From NCBI GenBank assembly GCA_035505655.1, contig DATJQP010000100.1, positions 33,237 through 97,236 of the forward strand: a DNA stretch of 64,000 bases, in the 5' to 3' direction. Below the pieces are notes generated by a model. The model saw only the letters and a program-made list of their open reading frames with translations, did not search any database and had not been told where the DNA came from. Shown here in pieces: positions 1 through 8,901 of the stretch. The first letter of the stretch is position 1, and each line of letters begins with the position of its first letter. A program made the translations under genes and the position numbers. The stretch is from JAGVPT01 sp035505655. Its GTDB lineage: Bacteria > Bacteroidota > Ignavibacteria > UBA10030 > UBA8401.

Positions 1-15
1 GTCCGGTCGCGCCGG

Positions 16-480
16 CTATTTCAAGGATCCAAGAAGTTTCTCGGTCGACTCCGGCGTAAGCCCTTCATAGTATTCTTCTCCGATGGCGAGCATCGGGGCG
101 CCGCCGCAGGCTCCCATGCACTCGACCTCGCTCACCGTCCATTTCCGGTCGGCGGAAGTCTCTCCGGGCTTCACGCCGCAGTGATGTTCGATCGCCTTGA
201 GGATGCCGTCGGATCCTCTGAGCATGCACGATACGTTCGTGCAGACTTCGATGTGGTATTTTCCCAAAGGCTCGGAATGGAACATCGTGTAGAACGACAC
301 GACTCCGAGGACGTGGCCGTACGGGAGGTCGAGGAGCTTACCGACTTCGCGCATCATTTCCTCGGAAATCCATCCCTCCTGTTCCTGAGCGATCCAAAGA
401 ACCGGGAGCAACGCCGCCTGGCTGGTAGCGTAGCGCTTCCTTATCTCTTCAATTCTATTGAGATTTTCCTGAGTCAGCAT
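16..480 (-). CDS. nuoE: NADH-quinone oxidoreductase subunit E (24 kDa 2Fe-2S subunit)
   Basis: The 154-residue product is the thioredoxin-fold subunit of the complex I NADH-dehydrogenase arm, which carries the N1a 2Fe-2S cluster next to NuoF in the cytoplasm. The four expected ligands are visible as a CX4C pair (C80, C85) and a CX3C pair (C121, C125, within CMGACGGAPM). Length is normal for the family. It is the last gene of a minus-strand run nuoA-B-C-D-E, 84 bases after the nuoD stop. nuoF would be expected just outside the window, beyond base 1. No strong ribosome binding site precedes its ATG. Motifs and context agree. Confidence 0.96.
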   Translation of the reverse strand: MLTQENLNRIEEIRKRYATSQAALLPVLWIAQEQEGWISEEMMREVGKLLDLPYGHVLGVVSFYTMFHSEPLGKYHIEVCTNVSCMLRGSDGILKAIEHHCGVKPGETSADRKWTVSEVECMGACGGAPMLAIGEEYYEGLTPESTEKLLGSLK

Positions 481-564
481 TGAAGCAATTCTGAAAGATG
501 AACTGTTCGTGACGAAGGAACCAGCGGGCAGGAACGCTGCGATGAGCGAAGCCCGCCGGTAGTG

Positions 565-1854
565 CTACTTGTCGGCCTCTCCCATCACAGGATCGATGCT
601 CCCGATGATCGCGACGACGTCGGAGATCATCCTGCCGTTGAGCAACTGCGGGAGGGACTGGAGGTTCATGAAGGAAGGGGACCTGATCTTGAGCCGCCAG
701 GGATGCCCTTCCCCCTTGCTCTGGATGTAAAAGCCCAGCTCTCCTTTGGATCCTTCCACCGCATGATAAACCTCGCCGACGGGGGGGGCAGCGCCGAAGT
801 TGATGAGCATGAAATCATGGATGAGCTCTTCCATCTTCGTGTAGATGCGTTCCTTTTTCGGCAGGACTTTCTTGGGGGCCAGGGCGTTGTAGGGACCTTC
901 CGGCAGTTTGTCGATGGCCTGCTGGACGATCTTCACACTCTCTTTGATTTCGCCGAGGCGGACGTAGTACCTCGCAAGGGAATCGCCGTCGTTGAAAACG
1001 GGGATGTCGAAATCGAGCTCGCTGTAGACGAGGTACGGCTCCGCCCGGCGCAAGTCGTGGGAGACCCCCGAGCCGCGGAGGTTGGGCCCCGAGAAACCCA
1101 TCGCGATTGCCCGCTCCCGGGAGATGACCCCGACCCCGTCAGTCCGCTCGACGAAAATTCTGTTCCGGTTGAGAAGAGACTCGCATTCCGCGAGCCTGGC
1201 CGGGAATTGACTGATGAAGTCTTCTATCTTCCGCTTCGTCCCGTCGGTGAGGTCCTGCGAGAGTCCACCGATCCGGGTGTAGCTTGTGGTGAACCTGGCC
1301 CCCGTGAGTTCTTCGAAGATGTCGTAGAGTTTCTCCCGTTCACGGAAGGTCCACATGAAAATTGTCACCGCCCCGACATCGAGTCCCAGAGCTCCGATGG
1401 AAAGAAGGTGCGACGAGATGCGGGCCAGCTCCGAGATGATGACCCGGATGTACTGCGCCCGCTTCGGCGCTTCGACGCCGAGGAGCTTCTCAACGGCGAG
1501 CACGTACGCCGTGTTGTTCATCAGCGGGGAGATGTAATCGAGCCTGTCGGTGTGGGGGATAAACTCGTGATAATTGCAGTTCTCCGCGAGCTTCTCGTAT
1601 CCCCGGTGCAGGTAGCCGAGCTCCGGCACCGATGCCACAACCGTTTCTCCGTCGAGCTTGATCAACAGGCGAAGGACTCCATGGGTTGCCGGGTGCTGCG
1701 GTCCCATGTTGAGAATCATCTCGTTCTCGAGAGGGTCGGTGAACTGGACGCTCGTATCCTTATCTTCGAGGGCCTGGAGGATTTTGCTCTTCTTCGGGGC
1801 GACTTCGTAGAGCGGGCTTATGGAGGAGGTATGGTCGGTGCTCGTTCGGGCCAC
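565..1854 (-). CDS. nuoD: NADH-quinone oxidoreductase subunit D (49 kDa)
   Basis: This 429-residue protein is the complex I subunit related to the large subunit of NiFe hydrogenase; it forms part of the quinone site. The conserved start of the core, MGPQHPATHG, lies near residues 50-59. The start taken is a GTG six bases after the nuoC stop, which adds about 45 residues before the conserved core. An in-frame ATG at residue 46 is the alternative and would give the more usual short N-terminus. No clear Shine-Dalgarno sequence precedes the GTG, so translation probably depends on coupling to nuoC. NuoC and NuoD are separate here, not fused as in some proteobacteria. Confidence 0.95.
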   Translation of the reverse strand: MARTSTDHTSSISPLYEVAPKKSKILQALEDKDTSVQFTDPLENEMILNMGPQHPATHGVLRLLIKLDGETVVASVPELGYLHRGYEKLAENCNYHEFIPHTDRLDYISPLMNNTAYVLAVEKLLGVEAPKRAQYIRVIISELARISSHLLSIGALGLDVGAVTIFMWTFREREKLYDIFEELTGARFTTSYTRIGGLSQDLTDGTKRKIEDFISQFPARLAECESLLNRNRIFVERTDGVGVISRERAIAMGFSGPNLRGSGVSHDLRRAEPYLVYSELDFDIPVFNDGDSLARYYVRLGEIKESVKIVQQAIDKLPEGPYNALAPKKVLPKKERIYTKMEELIHDFMLINFGAAPPVGEVYHAVEGSKGELGFYIQSKGEGHPWRLKIRSPSFMNLQSLPQLLNGRMISDVVAIIGSIDPVMGEADK

Positions 1855-1860
1855 GGGGAG

Positions 1861-2343
1861 TTACTTTCTTGGCAAGGGGATGGAATCGGGGATCCCCATC
1901 AGCGGGAAGTCTTTTCGCAAGGGGAAATATTCGAATTCCTCCGGCATATACATTCTCCGGAGATCCTTGTTCCCGTCAAAAATGATCCCAAACATGTCGA
2001 ACGCTTCCCGCTCCGGCCACTCGGCCCCCGGCCAGATGGAGGTGACGCTCGGGACGTGAAGGTCCGATTCTTCGGTGAAGACTTTCAGCCGGAGCCGCTC
2101 ACGGCGGGAAAGCGACTGGACATTGTAAATCACTTCGAAGCGTTTTTCCGGTGTATAGGCATCGGCTCCGCAAAGATCGCTGAGGTAATCGAAGGCGCAC
2201 GAGGGATCGTCGCGCAGAAATGCACACACTTTGACGATCTCTTCCTTTTTGACCTCTATCGTAGTCTCTCCCCGGAACTCCTTCGCGGCGAGAATGCCGG
2301 CGGGGAAAGCAGCTTTGAGTTTGTCGACGACTGCAGTGTTCAT
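1861..2343 (-). CDS. nuoC: NADH-quinone oxidoreductase subunit C (30 kDa)
   Basis: The 160-residue protein is the peripheral-arm subunit of complex I that packs against NuoD and NuoB. The family signature is clear in its second half: WPEREAFDMFGI, then DLRRMYMPEE and PLRKDFPL. It starts with ATG 45 bases after the nuoB stop, without an obvious ribosome binding site. The length is typical for a stand-alone NuoC. It belongs to the nuoA-E transcription unit. Confidence 0.95.
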   Translation of the reverse strand: MNTAVVDKLKAAFPAGILAAKEFRGETTIEVKKEEIVKVCAFLRDDPSCAFDYLSDLCGADAYTPEKRFEVIYNVQSLSRRERLRLKVFTEESDLHVPSVTSIWPGAEWPEREAFDMFGIIFDGNKDLRRMYMPEEFEYFPLRKDFPLMGIPDSIPLPRK

Positions 2344-2388
2344 GTGATAACGGGGGTGAACAATGGGCCAACCAGCCTTCCGGCGGGC

Positions 2389-2919
2389 CTACACGGTGAG
2401 CTGCACCAGCTGCCTGTCCTTTCGCTCTTCGGCGACGGTCATCGGAGTGCTGCGGCTTTCTCCGCGCGCTATTTTCTCCTGGATCATCATGATGGCATGA
2501 AGCAGGTTATCCGGTCGGGGAGGGCAGCCGGCCACGTAGACATCGACCGGCACAAACTGGTCGATTCCCTGCACGACGGAGTAGGTGCGGTACATGCCCC
2601 CCGTGGAGGTGCAGACGCCCATGGCGATTACCCACTTCGGGTCGGGCATCTGGTCATAAATCTTCCTGACAACTTTTGCCATCTTGTACGTGGTGGTTCC
2701 GGCAACGATGAGGAGATCGCACTGGCGGGGAGAGAATCGCATGACCTCCGAGCCAAACCTTGAGACGTCGAAACGCGGGTCGACGAGGGCCATCATCTCG
2801 ATCCCGCAGCAGGAGATGCCCAGCGGCATCGGCCAGACCGAATTCTTCCTGCACCAATTGATCGCCGCGTCGATTTTCGTCGTGATGATGCTGTCGCCCA
2901 GTGCATGCTCTAATCCCAC
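2389..2919 (-). CDS. nuoB: NADH-quinone oxidoreductase subunit B (PSST, N2 cluster)
   Basis: This 176-residue subunit carries the terminal 4Fe-4S cluster N2 that reduces quinone. All four expected ligands are present: adjacent C37 and C38 (ISCCGIEMM), C103 and C132 (GCPPRP). The reading frame stays open far upstream, but that part overlaps nuoA in another frame and has no NuoB similarity. I chose the GTG at 2919, which overlaps the end of nuoA (the GTG lies inside its last codons, before TAG) and follows a purine-rich GGAAGGGAG ribosome binding site. The resulting N-terminus, MGLEHALGDS, fits the family. The overlap implies translational coupling to nuoA. Confidence 0.94.
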   Translation of the reverse strand: MGLEHALGDSIITTKIDAAINWCRKNSVWPMPLGISCCGIEMMALVDPRFDVSRFGSEVMRFSPRQCDLLIVAGTTTYKMAKVVRKIYDQMPDPKWVIAMGVCTSTGGMYRTYSVVQGIDQFVPVDVYVAGCPPRPDNLLHAIMMIQEKIARGESRSTPMTVAEERKDRQLVQLTV

Positions 2920-3263
2920 TTTAGCGCTCCCTTCCTCAGGATGTAGAAGTAACCGATGAGGAGGATGGCGATATAGACCACCATCTCTATATATCCAAAC
3001 ATTCCCAGCGACCGAAAGTTCACCGCCCACGGATAGAGAAAAATTACCTCGATATCGAAGAGGATGAAAAGGACAGCGACCATGTAGTACTTCACCGAAA
3101 TCCGCTCTTTTGCCGAGCGGACCGGTTCCATGCCGCTTTCGTACGTGGAATTCTTTTCGGGATTGGGCCGGTGCGGTCCGAGCCATTGATGAAGCTTCAG
3201 GAGGACGAGGCCGAGAAGCAATCCCGTCCCCATCATCATAATAAGTGGAATGTATTGAACCAT
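2910..3263 (-). CDS. nuoA: NADH-quinone oxidoreductase subunit A
   Basis: The 117-residue membrane subunit of complex I has three hydrophobic segments (about residues 4-24, 60-82 and 88-110). The loop between the first two carries the family motif around residues 39-48 (YESGMEPVRS), and the segment FILFDIEVIFLYPWA follows. It is the first gene of the minus-strand nuo operon. Its last codons overlap the nuoB start. A candidate sigma-70 promoter lies 60-90 bases upstream. Confidence 0.95.
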   Translation of the reverse strand: MVQYIPLIMMMGTGLLLGLVLLKLHQWLGPHRPNPEKNSTYESGMEPVRSAKERISVKYYMVAVLFILFDIEVIFLYPWAVNFRSLGMFGYIEMVVYIAILLIGYFYILRKGALKWD

Positions 3264-3321
3264 ACTCTTCGGGGAATAAATCCGAGGAAAACCGGATCAC
3301 CTACACGCGCTGATCCCTCAA

Positions 3322-3350
3322 AAATTATCAAAAAAAAGGGGGAAAGTCAA
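3322..3350 (-). promoter_or_regulatory. Candidate sigma-70 promoter for the nuo operon
   Basis: On the minus strand TTGACT (3345-3350) is followed after 17 bases by TAATTT (3322-3327), or after 15 bases by GATAAT (3324-3329). Transcription would begin near 3315, about 50 bases before nuoA. The spacer is an unusual run of C5T8. The -35 box matches that of other promoters in this window. No experimental support is available. Confidence 0.5.
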
Positions 3351-3370
3351 TGAAAGGGAGAGAATACAGG

Positions 3371-3422
3371 AGAAAGCAGAAAGGAGAAAGGGGAGAGTAG
3401 AAAGGAGAGAGCAGAACAGGGA
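3371..3422. repeat. Degenerate heptamer tandem repeat, locus 1
   Basis: Seven consecutive 7-base units can be laid out with almost every unit ending in AGA or GGA: AAGCAGA, AAGGAGA, AAGGGGA, GAGTAGA, AAGGAGA, GAGCAGA, ACAGGGA (from 3374). The purine-rich tract continues less regularly upstream to about 3352. It lies in the 249-base gap between the acyl-CoA synthetase and nuoA, just upstream of the candidate nuo promoter. The same unit length and AGA register recur near 51648-51836 and 55411-55580. Confidence 0.6.
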
Positions 3423-3512
3423 GCCAAAAAAAATGCTTTCGCTCTTTCCAGTCTTTACTTTTTTCTTTCTGCTTTCTTCCTACTTCTCGATGGAGGCCTG
3501 CGCGCAAAGCTC

Positions 3513-5423
3513 CTACGCCACATGCCGGTACATCTCATCAATAATGTGAGCGAAGCGGGCTTCAACGATCTTGCGTTTTACCTTCAGCGTCGGTGTCAGC
3601 TCGCCTTCTTCGACCGAGAATTGGCGGTCCAGGAGCGCAAACTTCCTCACGCGCTCGAAGTTGGCAAGGTCTTTCTGGAGAGTCTGAATATCCTGCTCTA
3701 TTATAGAGTAGCATTGCGGATTTTTTACGAGGTCGGTGATTCCGCCGTACGCGATGCTGTTCCTGTCGGCATACTCCTGGAGGGCGTCGAAGTCCGGCAC
3801 GATGAGCGCGCTGAGAAACATCCGCCGATCGCCGATGAGGACGAACTGGTCGATGTACTTGCTCTGGAGAAAGAGGTTTTCAATCGGCTGGGGGGCGATA
3901 TTCTTCCCTCCGGAGCTGACGAAGAGGTGCTTCTTTCTGTCGGTGATGGCGAGGTTTCCGCGCGAGTTGAATGCACCGACGTCGCCGGTGTGGAACCATC
4001 CTTCCTTGTCGATGACCTCGGCCGTTGCGGCAGGGTTGTTGTAATAACCGAGCATCACGTTCGGCCCCTTCGCGAGGATCTCGCCATCCTGGGCAATCTT
4101 GATCCTGACCCCCGGGAGCGGTCTCCCGACGGTGCCGAATTCATAGTGTTCCAGGCTGTTCCCGCACAGGACCGGAGAGGTTTCCGTCAGCCCGTATCCT
4201 TCAATAATGATGATGCCGAACGCCTCGAAGAACTCGCCGATCTCCCTGGGGAGTGCGGCGCCTCCCGAGATGAAAAATCTGATTCTTCCTCCGGTTCTCT
4301 CTTGCAGCTTGCCGAGGACGAGCTTTTTCGCGAGGAGATGCTGGAGGATGAGGGAGCCCGCCACCCGGCCGTTCTTCCGCGCGGCGGCGTAGTCTCTGCC
4401 GATGCTGAGCGCCCAGCGAAAGATCATCCGTTTTGATGCGGGACCCGACTCGACCTGTTTCATGAGCCTGCTCTGGATCCTTTCAAAGAGACGGGGGACC
4501 GTCGTCATGACCGTGGGGCGAACCTCGATGAGGTTGTCGCGCACCGTCTCGGCGCTCTCGGCGTACGCGACCGTCGAGCCGCATGCCATCGCGAGGTAGT
4601 ATCCTCCCATTCGTTCGAATGAATGACAGAGAGGAAGGAAGGAGAGAAAAGTGTCCTTGGGAGAAATGGCTACCATTGCCGTCGACGCCTTGAGGTTCGT
4701 CACGAGGTTGTCATGGCTCAGCATGACACCCTTCGGATCGCCGGTCGTCCCCGACGTGTAGATGATGGTGACAAGGTCGGACGGTTTTGCCCGTCCCGCC
4801 ATTTCGCCGATAAATTCCGGGTTCTCCTTTCGCACTGCGGCGCCACGGTCGTAGACCTGAGACATGCCGAAAACAAACGGCTCCGTGAGGCTCTCGGGTC
4901 TGTCGCTCATCATCACGGCGCAGCGGAACAAGCGAACATTTTCCCGGATCTTCAGAACTTTGTTCAACTGCGATTGATTCGAGACGACGGCGACGCTCAC
5001 TCCGGCGTCGTTGAAAATGTACTCGATCTGTTTTGCGGTGAGGGTCGGATAGATGGGGACGCTCACGGCACCGAGGAGGACAACGGCCATATCCGTGATG
5101 ACCCATTCTGGCCTGTTCTCGGAAATGATTGCGACCTTGTCCCGGATTTTTACCCCAAGCTCTCGGAGTCCGAGTGCGCATTGCTCGACTTTCGTGCGAT
5201 ACTCGGCGTACGAGATGTTCCGGTATCTTTTCTCGACTTTGTGCATGAGGATCGGCCGCGTCTCGGAGAGAAACTTCCGGGTGATACGGTCGAACATCTC
5301 GCTGATCGTCGAGAATTCTGCCTGGATGCCCACAAACGAACCTGCGAAGGAATCAACAATGGCCGGACCGGCTCCGGCACAAATTGCGATGTTGAAAGTA
5401 TAGTACCTTCGCGAGAAATGCAA
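3513..5423 (-). CDS. Long-chain acyl-CoA synthetase (AMP-forming), FadD15-like
   Basis: The product activates fatty acids to acyl-CoA through an acyl-adenylate. The adenylate-forming core is intact: the P-loop IYTSGTTGDPKGV (about residues 221-233), GYGLTETSP near residue 400, GWFHTGDVG near 465 and a C-terminal lysine-rich TPTLKVKRK segment. The full frame gives 636 residues from a TTG at 5423, but the first 35-40 residues do not look like the family. A GTG at 5333 (residue 31) or the ATG at 5297 (residue 43, MFDRITRKF) is more likely as the true start. It is monocistronic, in the same direction as nuo, and divergent from nrdJ. Substrate chain length cannot be read from sequence. Confidence 0.92.
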   Translation of the reverse strand: MHFSRRYYTFNIAICAGAGPAIVDSFAGSFVGIQAEFSTISEMFDRITRKFLSETRPILMHKVEKRYRNISYAEYRTKVEQCALGLRELGVKIRDKVAIISENRPEWVITDMAVVLLGAVSVPIYPTLTAKQIEYIFNDAGVSVAVVSNQSQLNKVLKIRENVRLFRCAVMMSDRPESLTEPFVFGMSQVYDRGAAVRKENPEFIGEMAGRAKPSDLVTIIYTSGTTGDPKGVMLSHDNLVTNLKASTAMVAISPKDTFLSFLPLCHSFERMGGYYLAMACGSTVAYAESAETVRDNLIEVRPTVMTTVPRLFERIQSRLMKQVESGPASKRMIFRWALSIGRDYAAARKNGRVAGSLILQHLLAKKLVLGKLQERTGGRIRFFISGGAALPREIGEFFEAFGIIIIEGYGLTETSPVLCGNSLEHYEFGTVGRPLPGVRIKIAQDGEILAKGPNVMLGYYNNPAATAEVIDKEGWFHTGDVGAFNSRGNLAITDRKKHLFVSSGGKNIAPQPIENLFLQSKYIDQFVLIGDRRMFLSALIVPDFDALQEYADRNSIAYGGITDLVKNPQCYSIIEQDIQTLQKDLANFERVRKFALLDRQFSVEEGELTPTLKVKRKIVEARFAHIIDEMYRHVA

Positions 5424-5717
5424 GAAGGTCGGCCGTCGGCTTTTCCGGACGACGCGGTTGATCGACGGACGGTGGAGCGGAGGATCTCAAAGTTTTTTAC
5501 GATGCCTTCGCCGCGACCGATCTCTCGTTCGCTCCGCTCACCTCCGTCTCTCACATCGGAGCGACTTCCTTTCACATCGATATTCGTGAATTTTTATTTT
5601 GAGATGGCGAGATCCTTGTCATAACGGAGATACGTGCAAACGGTCAAACGGCCCGGCGGGGGTCCTAAACCTTGTCAAGCCGATTTTTCACACCGATTTT
5701 CTTTTTTCATTTTTTAC
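5424..5717. other. Intergenic region between acyl-CoA synthetase and nrdJ promoter
   Basis: About 290 bases without a credible gene, forming the left half of a 550-base divergent intergenic region. Reading frames here lack coding character. On the minus strand TTGACC (around 5643-5648) followed after about 18 bases by TATGAC is a weak promoter candidate for the synthetase gene. No riboswitch or regulator box was recognised. Confidence 0.4.
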
Positions 5718-5746
5718 TTGACTTGTATCGCTTAAGCGGCTATATT
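5718..5746 (+). promoter_or_regulatory. Sigma-70 promoter of nrdJ
   Basis: TTGACT (5718-5723), an exact 17-base spacer and TATATT (5741-5746) form one of the best promoters in the window. Transcription would start near 5753, leaving an untranslated leader of about 220 bases before the nrdJ ATG. I searched that leader by eye for a cobalamin-riboswitch B12 box and an NrdR box and found neither. Confidence 0.65.
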
Positions 5747-5973
5747 CACAACCAGTTAGCCCTTGAAATCCCACCGGCTAGTGTTCATCCGAGAATAGGC
5801 TGTTCTCTTAAATCATCCTTCGGGACTCCACTCTCCATGGTGCTGCTTTTCTCTGTCTGAAAAGCGGCGAAAGACCTTATTCGGTTCGTCTGTCCAGGAA
5901 GGGGAACACATTGTTCTTTTCGCGCGGACACAGTTCAGCTCACATCGCTCACAGTAAGAAGAGGAACGGAGAA

Positions 5974-8709
5974 ATGGCAGACAAAACCATCGCCTTGGCG
6001 GAGAAAAAAGGGATCGCGCGACCTGAGAGCGTTCAAATGTCCCGGGGACTTACCTTCCGGCGCTATTTCACAAAACCGGGGGTCCATCCGTTTGAGGAAC
6101 TTGAGTGGGAATCGAGAACAGCCGTCATTACCAACGAAAAGGGGGAGAAGATTTTTGAGCAGAAGAACGTCGAGATTCCGAAGTCGTGGTCGATGACCGC
6201 GACGAACGTCGTTGTCTCGAAGTATTTTCACGGCCGCATCGGCTCCCCCGAGCGGGAGACAAGCGTGCGTCAGATTGTCGAGCGTGTGGCGAGGACGACG
6301 ACGACCTGGGGAAGAGAAGGAAAGTACTTCGCGACCGACGAGGACGCCGAGGTTTTCTACCAGGAACTCTCGTATCTCCTCGTCAATCAGTATATGGCCT
6401 TCAACAGCCCCGTCTGGTTCAACCTCGGAGTCGAAGAACACCCCCAGTGCTCGGCCTGCTTCATCAACTCGGTGCAGGATACGATGGATTCGATCCTCGA
6501 ACTCGCACGGACCGAGGGGCGTTTGTTCAAGTTCGGGTCCGGGACCGGCTCGAACCTTTCGACGCTCCGCTCGTCCCGCGAACACCTCTCCGGTGGAGGG
6601 ACTGCCTCGGGACCGGTCTCGTTCATGAGAGGGTTCGACGCGTTTGCGGGCGTCATCAAGTCGGGGGGGAAGACACGCCGCGCGGCGAAGATGGTGATCC
6701 TCAACGTCGATCACCCCGATATCGTCGACTTCATCAACTGCAAGGCCGAGGAGGAGAAGAAGGCCTGGGCTCTCATCGAAGCGGGTTACGACGGCGGCTT
6801 CAACGTTCCCGGCGGGGCCTATGATTCGATTTCCTACCAGAATGCAAACCACTCGGTCCGCGTCACCGATGAGTTCATGAAAGCGGCACTCGAGGACAAG
6901 GAGTGGACCACGAAGGCAGTCCGGGGCGGGAACGTCATGGATACCTTCCGGGCGCGGGACCTTCTCCGCCAGATGGCGGAAGCGTCGTGGCTTTGCGGCG
7001 ACCCGGGAATCCAGTACGACACGACCGTCAACAACTGGCATACCTCTTCAGGGACGGCCCGGATCAACTCGTCGAACCCGTGCAGCGAGTACATGTACCT
7101 CGACGACTCTGCATGCAACCTCGCGTCGCTCAACCTGATGAAGTTCCGGAAGAAGGATGGGGAGTTCGACGTGGAGTCGTTCAGGAAGGCAGTCGACATT
7201 ACGATTACGGCGCAGGAAATCTTCGTGTCGAATGCGAGTTATCCGACCCCCGCCATCGAACGGAACAGCCACGACTATCGTCCTCTTGGACTCGGGTACG
7301 CGAACCTCGGCGCGCTTCTCATGGCGCGGGGACTTGCCTACGACAGCGATGCAGGACGCGAATACGCCGCGGCGATCACCTCTCTCATGTGCGGCGAAGC
7401 ATACCTTCAATCCGCTCTCATTGCGAAAGAGATCGGCCCGTTTAGAGGTTACGCGGCGAACCGCGAGCCAATGCTCACCGTCATGAACAAGCACAGTCTC
7501 TACGCCGACAAGATCGGCGAGAATCAGGTGCCGGGCGACCTCCTCGGAGCTTCCCGCAGCGTCTGGAAAGATGCGATCGCGGTCGGCAAAGAGCACGGCT
7601 ACCGTAACGGTCAGGCGACCGTCCTTGCCCCCACCGGCACGATCGGATTCATGATGGACTGCGACACGACGGGTGTCGAGCCCGATATCGCCCTCGTGAA
7701 GTACAAGAAACTCGTCGGCGGCGGTCTCATGAAGATCGTCAACCAGACGGTTCCCGAGTCGCTGAGGAAGCTGGGATACGATAGCGAACAGATCGAGCAC
7801 ATCACTAAGTACATCGAGAAGAACGACACGATCGAAGGAGCCCCGTATCTCAAGGACGAGCATCTTTCGGTCTTCGATTGCGCCTTCAAGCCAGCGAAGG
7901 GTTCACGCTCGATCCATTATATGGGGCACATTAAGATGATGTCGGCGGTCCAGCCCTTCCTCTCGGGTGCGATCTCCAAGACGGTCAACATGCCGAACGA
8001 GGTGACCCCGGACGAGATCATGCAGTCCTATATCGAGGCGTGGAAACTGGGCCTGAAGGCAATCGCGGTATACCGGGACGGTTGCAAGCGCACCCAGCCT
8101 CTCAGCACATCGCTCGATAAGGCGGAGAAAACCAAGGCCCGTCCGGCCCGCAGGCGCCTCCCCGACGAACGCCAGGCGATCACCCATAAGTTCAGCATCG
8201 CCGGCCATGAAGGCTATATCACCGTCGGGCTGTACGAGGACGAGACTCCGGGCGAGGTCTTCATCACGATGTCCAAAGAGGGTTCGACGATCTCCGGCGT
8301 GATGGACGCCCTGGCGACCTCCGTCTCGCTCGCCCTCCAGTACGGCGTTCCTCTCAAGGTCCTTACCGACAAGTTCACCCACATGCGGTTCGAGCCTTCG
8401 GGGTTCACGAACAACAAGGATATCCCCATCGCGAAGTCGATCTGCGACTACATTTTCCGATGGCTCGGAATGAAGTTCCTCCCCAAAGAAGAACAGCCGG
8501 CGACCATCCCGGTGGCGGAAACGAAGCCTCTCGAAAAGACCGACGCGAAGCTCGAGCTCAGGCGTGCCTCGGCGATCGAATCAAACGAAAAGGTGATTTT
8601 CCAGACGCAGGCGGACGCCCCCCCGTGCCACGAGTGCGGCAGTATCATGATTCGCTCCGGGAGCTGCTACAAGTGTCTCCAGTGCGGATCGACGAGCGGC
8701 TGCTCCTGA
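5974..8709 (+). CDS. nrdJ: Vitamin B12-dependent (class II) ribonucleoside-diphosphate reductase
   Basis: This enzyme reduces ribonucleotides to deoxyribonucleotides using adenosylcobalamin as radical source, so it works with or without oxygen. The ATG at 5974 follows GAGGAACGGAG; an upstream in-frame start at 5911 would add 21 residues with no family support. The product has 911 residues. Visible motifs are FNSPVWFNLG, the NPCSE loop with the catalytic cysteine and glutamate, APTGTIGFMMDCDTTG, and a cysteine-rich tail (CHECG, CYKCLQCG) typical of the zinc-binding, redox-active C-terminus of this NrdJ subtype. No nrdA, nrdB or nrdD is present in the window. It is transcribed alone from a strong promoter and followed by an intrinsic terminator. 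Confidence 0.97.
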   Translation: MADKTIALAEKKGIARPESVQMSRGLTFRRYFTKPGVHPFEELEWESRTAVITNEKGEKIFEQKNVEIPKSWSMTATNVVVSKYFHGRIGSPERETSVRQIVERVARTTTTWGREGKYFATDEDAEVFYQELSYLLVNQYMAFNSPVWFNLGVEEHPQCSACFINSVQDTMDSILELARTEGRLFKFGSGTGSNLSTLRSSREHLSGGGTASGPVSFMRGFDAFAGVIKSGGKTRRAAKMVILNVDHPDIVDFINCKAEEEKKAWALIEAGYDGGFNVPGGAYDSISYQNANHSVRVTDEFMKAALEDKEWTTKAVRGGNVMDTFRARDLLRQMAEASWLCGDPGIQYDTTVNNWHTSSGTARINSSNPCSEYMYLDDSACNLASLNLMKFRKKDGEFDVESFRKAVDITITAQEIFVSNASYPTPAIERNSHDYRPLGLGYANLGALLMARGLAYDSDAGREYAAAITSLMCGEAYLQSALIAKEIGPFRGYAANREPMLTVMNKHSLYADKIGENQVPGDLLGASRSVWKDAIAVGKEHGYRNGQATVLAPTGTIGFMMDCDTTGVEPDIALVKYKKLVGGGLMKIVNQTVPESLRKLGYDSEQIEHITKYIEKNDTIEGAPYLKDEHLSVFDCAFKPAKGSRSIHYMGHIKMMSAVQPFLSGAISKTVNMPNEVTPDEIMQSYIEAWKLGLKAIAVYRDGCKRTQPLSTSLDKAEKTKARPARRRLPDERQAITHKFSIAGHEGYITVGLYEDETPGEVFITMSKEGSTISGVMDALATSVSLALQYGVPLKVLTDKFTHMRFEPSGFTNNKDIPIAKSICDYIFRWLGMKFLPKEEQPATIPVAETKPLEKTDAKLELRRASAIESNEKVIFQTQADAPPCHECGSIMIRSGSCYKCLQCGSTSGCS

Positions 8710-8735
8710 GCATCAGAGGATGACCTTCCCCCCAG

Positions 8736-8766
8736 ACGCCGACGAGACCCGTCGGCGTTTGTGTTT
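8736..8766 (+). terminator. Intrinsic terminator after nrdJ
   Basis: A perfect 9-bp stem (ACGCCGACG at 8736-8744 with CGTCGGCGT at 8750-8758), a 5-base loop and a T-rich tail (TTTGTGTTTG) begin 27 bases after the nrdJ stop codon. Confidence 0.75.
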
Positions 8767-8836
8767 GTACAAGGAGGATCGGGGGAACTTCACTTCCCGG
8801 ATTCTAAAGCGCTCGATTCCCGCCTGCGGTGCGGTC

Positions 8837-8865
8837 TTGAAAGTCTGTCAAAAATTATGCATACT
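8837..8865 (+). promoter_or_regulatory. Candidate promoter of the his gene cluster
   Basis: TTGAAA (8837-8842), a 17-base spacer and CATACT (8860-8865) precede hisB. Transcription would start near 8872, exactly at the edge of a 20-base perfect palindrome. The -10 box keeps the critical A at position 2 and T at position 6 but is weaker than others in the window. Confidence 0.45.
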
Positions 8866-8872
8866 ATCGCAG

Positions 8873-8901
8873 GGACGTTCGTACGAACGTCCTTATTTTT
8901 T
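8873..8901 (+). promoter_or_regulatory. Perfect palindrome plus T-run upstream of hisB
   Basis: Bases 8873-8892 form a perfect 20-base palindrome with core GTTCGTACGAAC. They fold as an 8-bp stem with a GTAC loop and are followed by TTATTTTTT (8893-8901). This has the shape of an intrinsic terminator but sits at or just after the predicted his transcription start and about 25 bases before the hisB ribosome binding site. It could be a second terminator for nrdJ, a 5' stabilising hairpin, an attenuator, or a dyad operator for a repressor. Sequence alone does not decide. Confidence 0.6.

Noticed and set aside
562..2763. A 733-codon open frame on the plus strand
   Set aside because: It is antisense to nuoD, nuoC and nuoB, whose conserved motifs are unambiguous; the plus-strand translation has no recognisable domain.
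2920..3300. N-terminal extension of nuoB upstream of 2919
   Set aside because: It overlaps nuoA in another frame and has no similarity to NuoB; a GTG with a good ribosome binding site gives a normal protein.
5753..5973. Cobalamin riboswitch before nrdJ
   Set aside because: No B12 box or matching helices were found by eye in the leader.
8873..8892. SOS (LexA) box upstream of hisB
   Set aside because: The half-sites are in the opposite order (GTTC-N4-GAAC) to the Gram-positive consensus GAAC-N4-GTTC, and the gene is not a DNA-repair gene.
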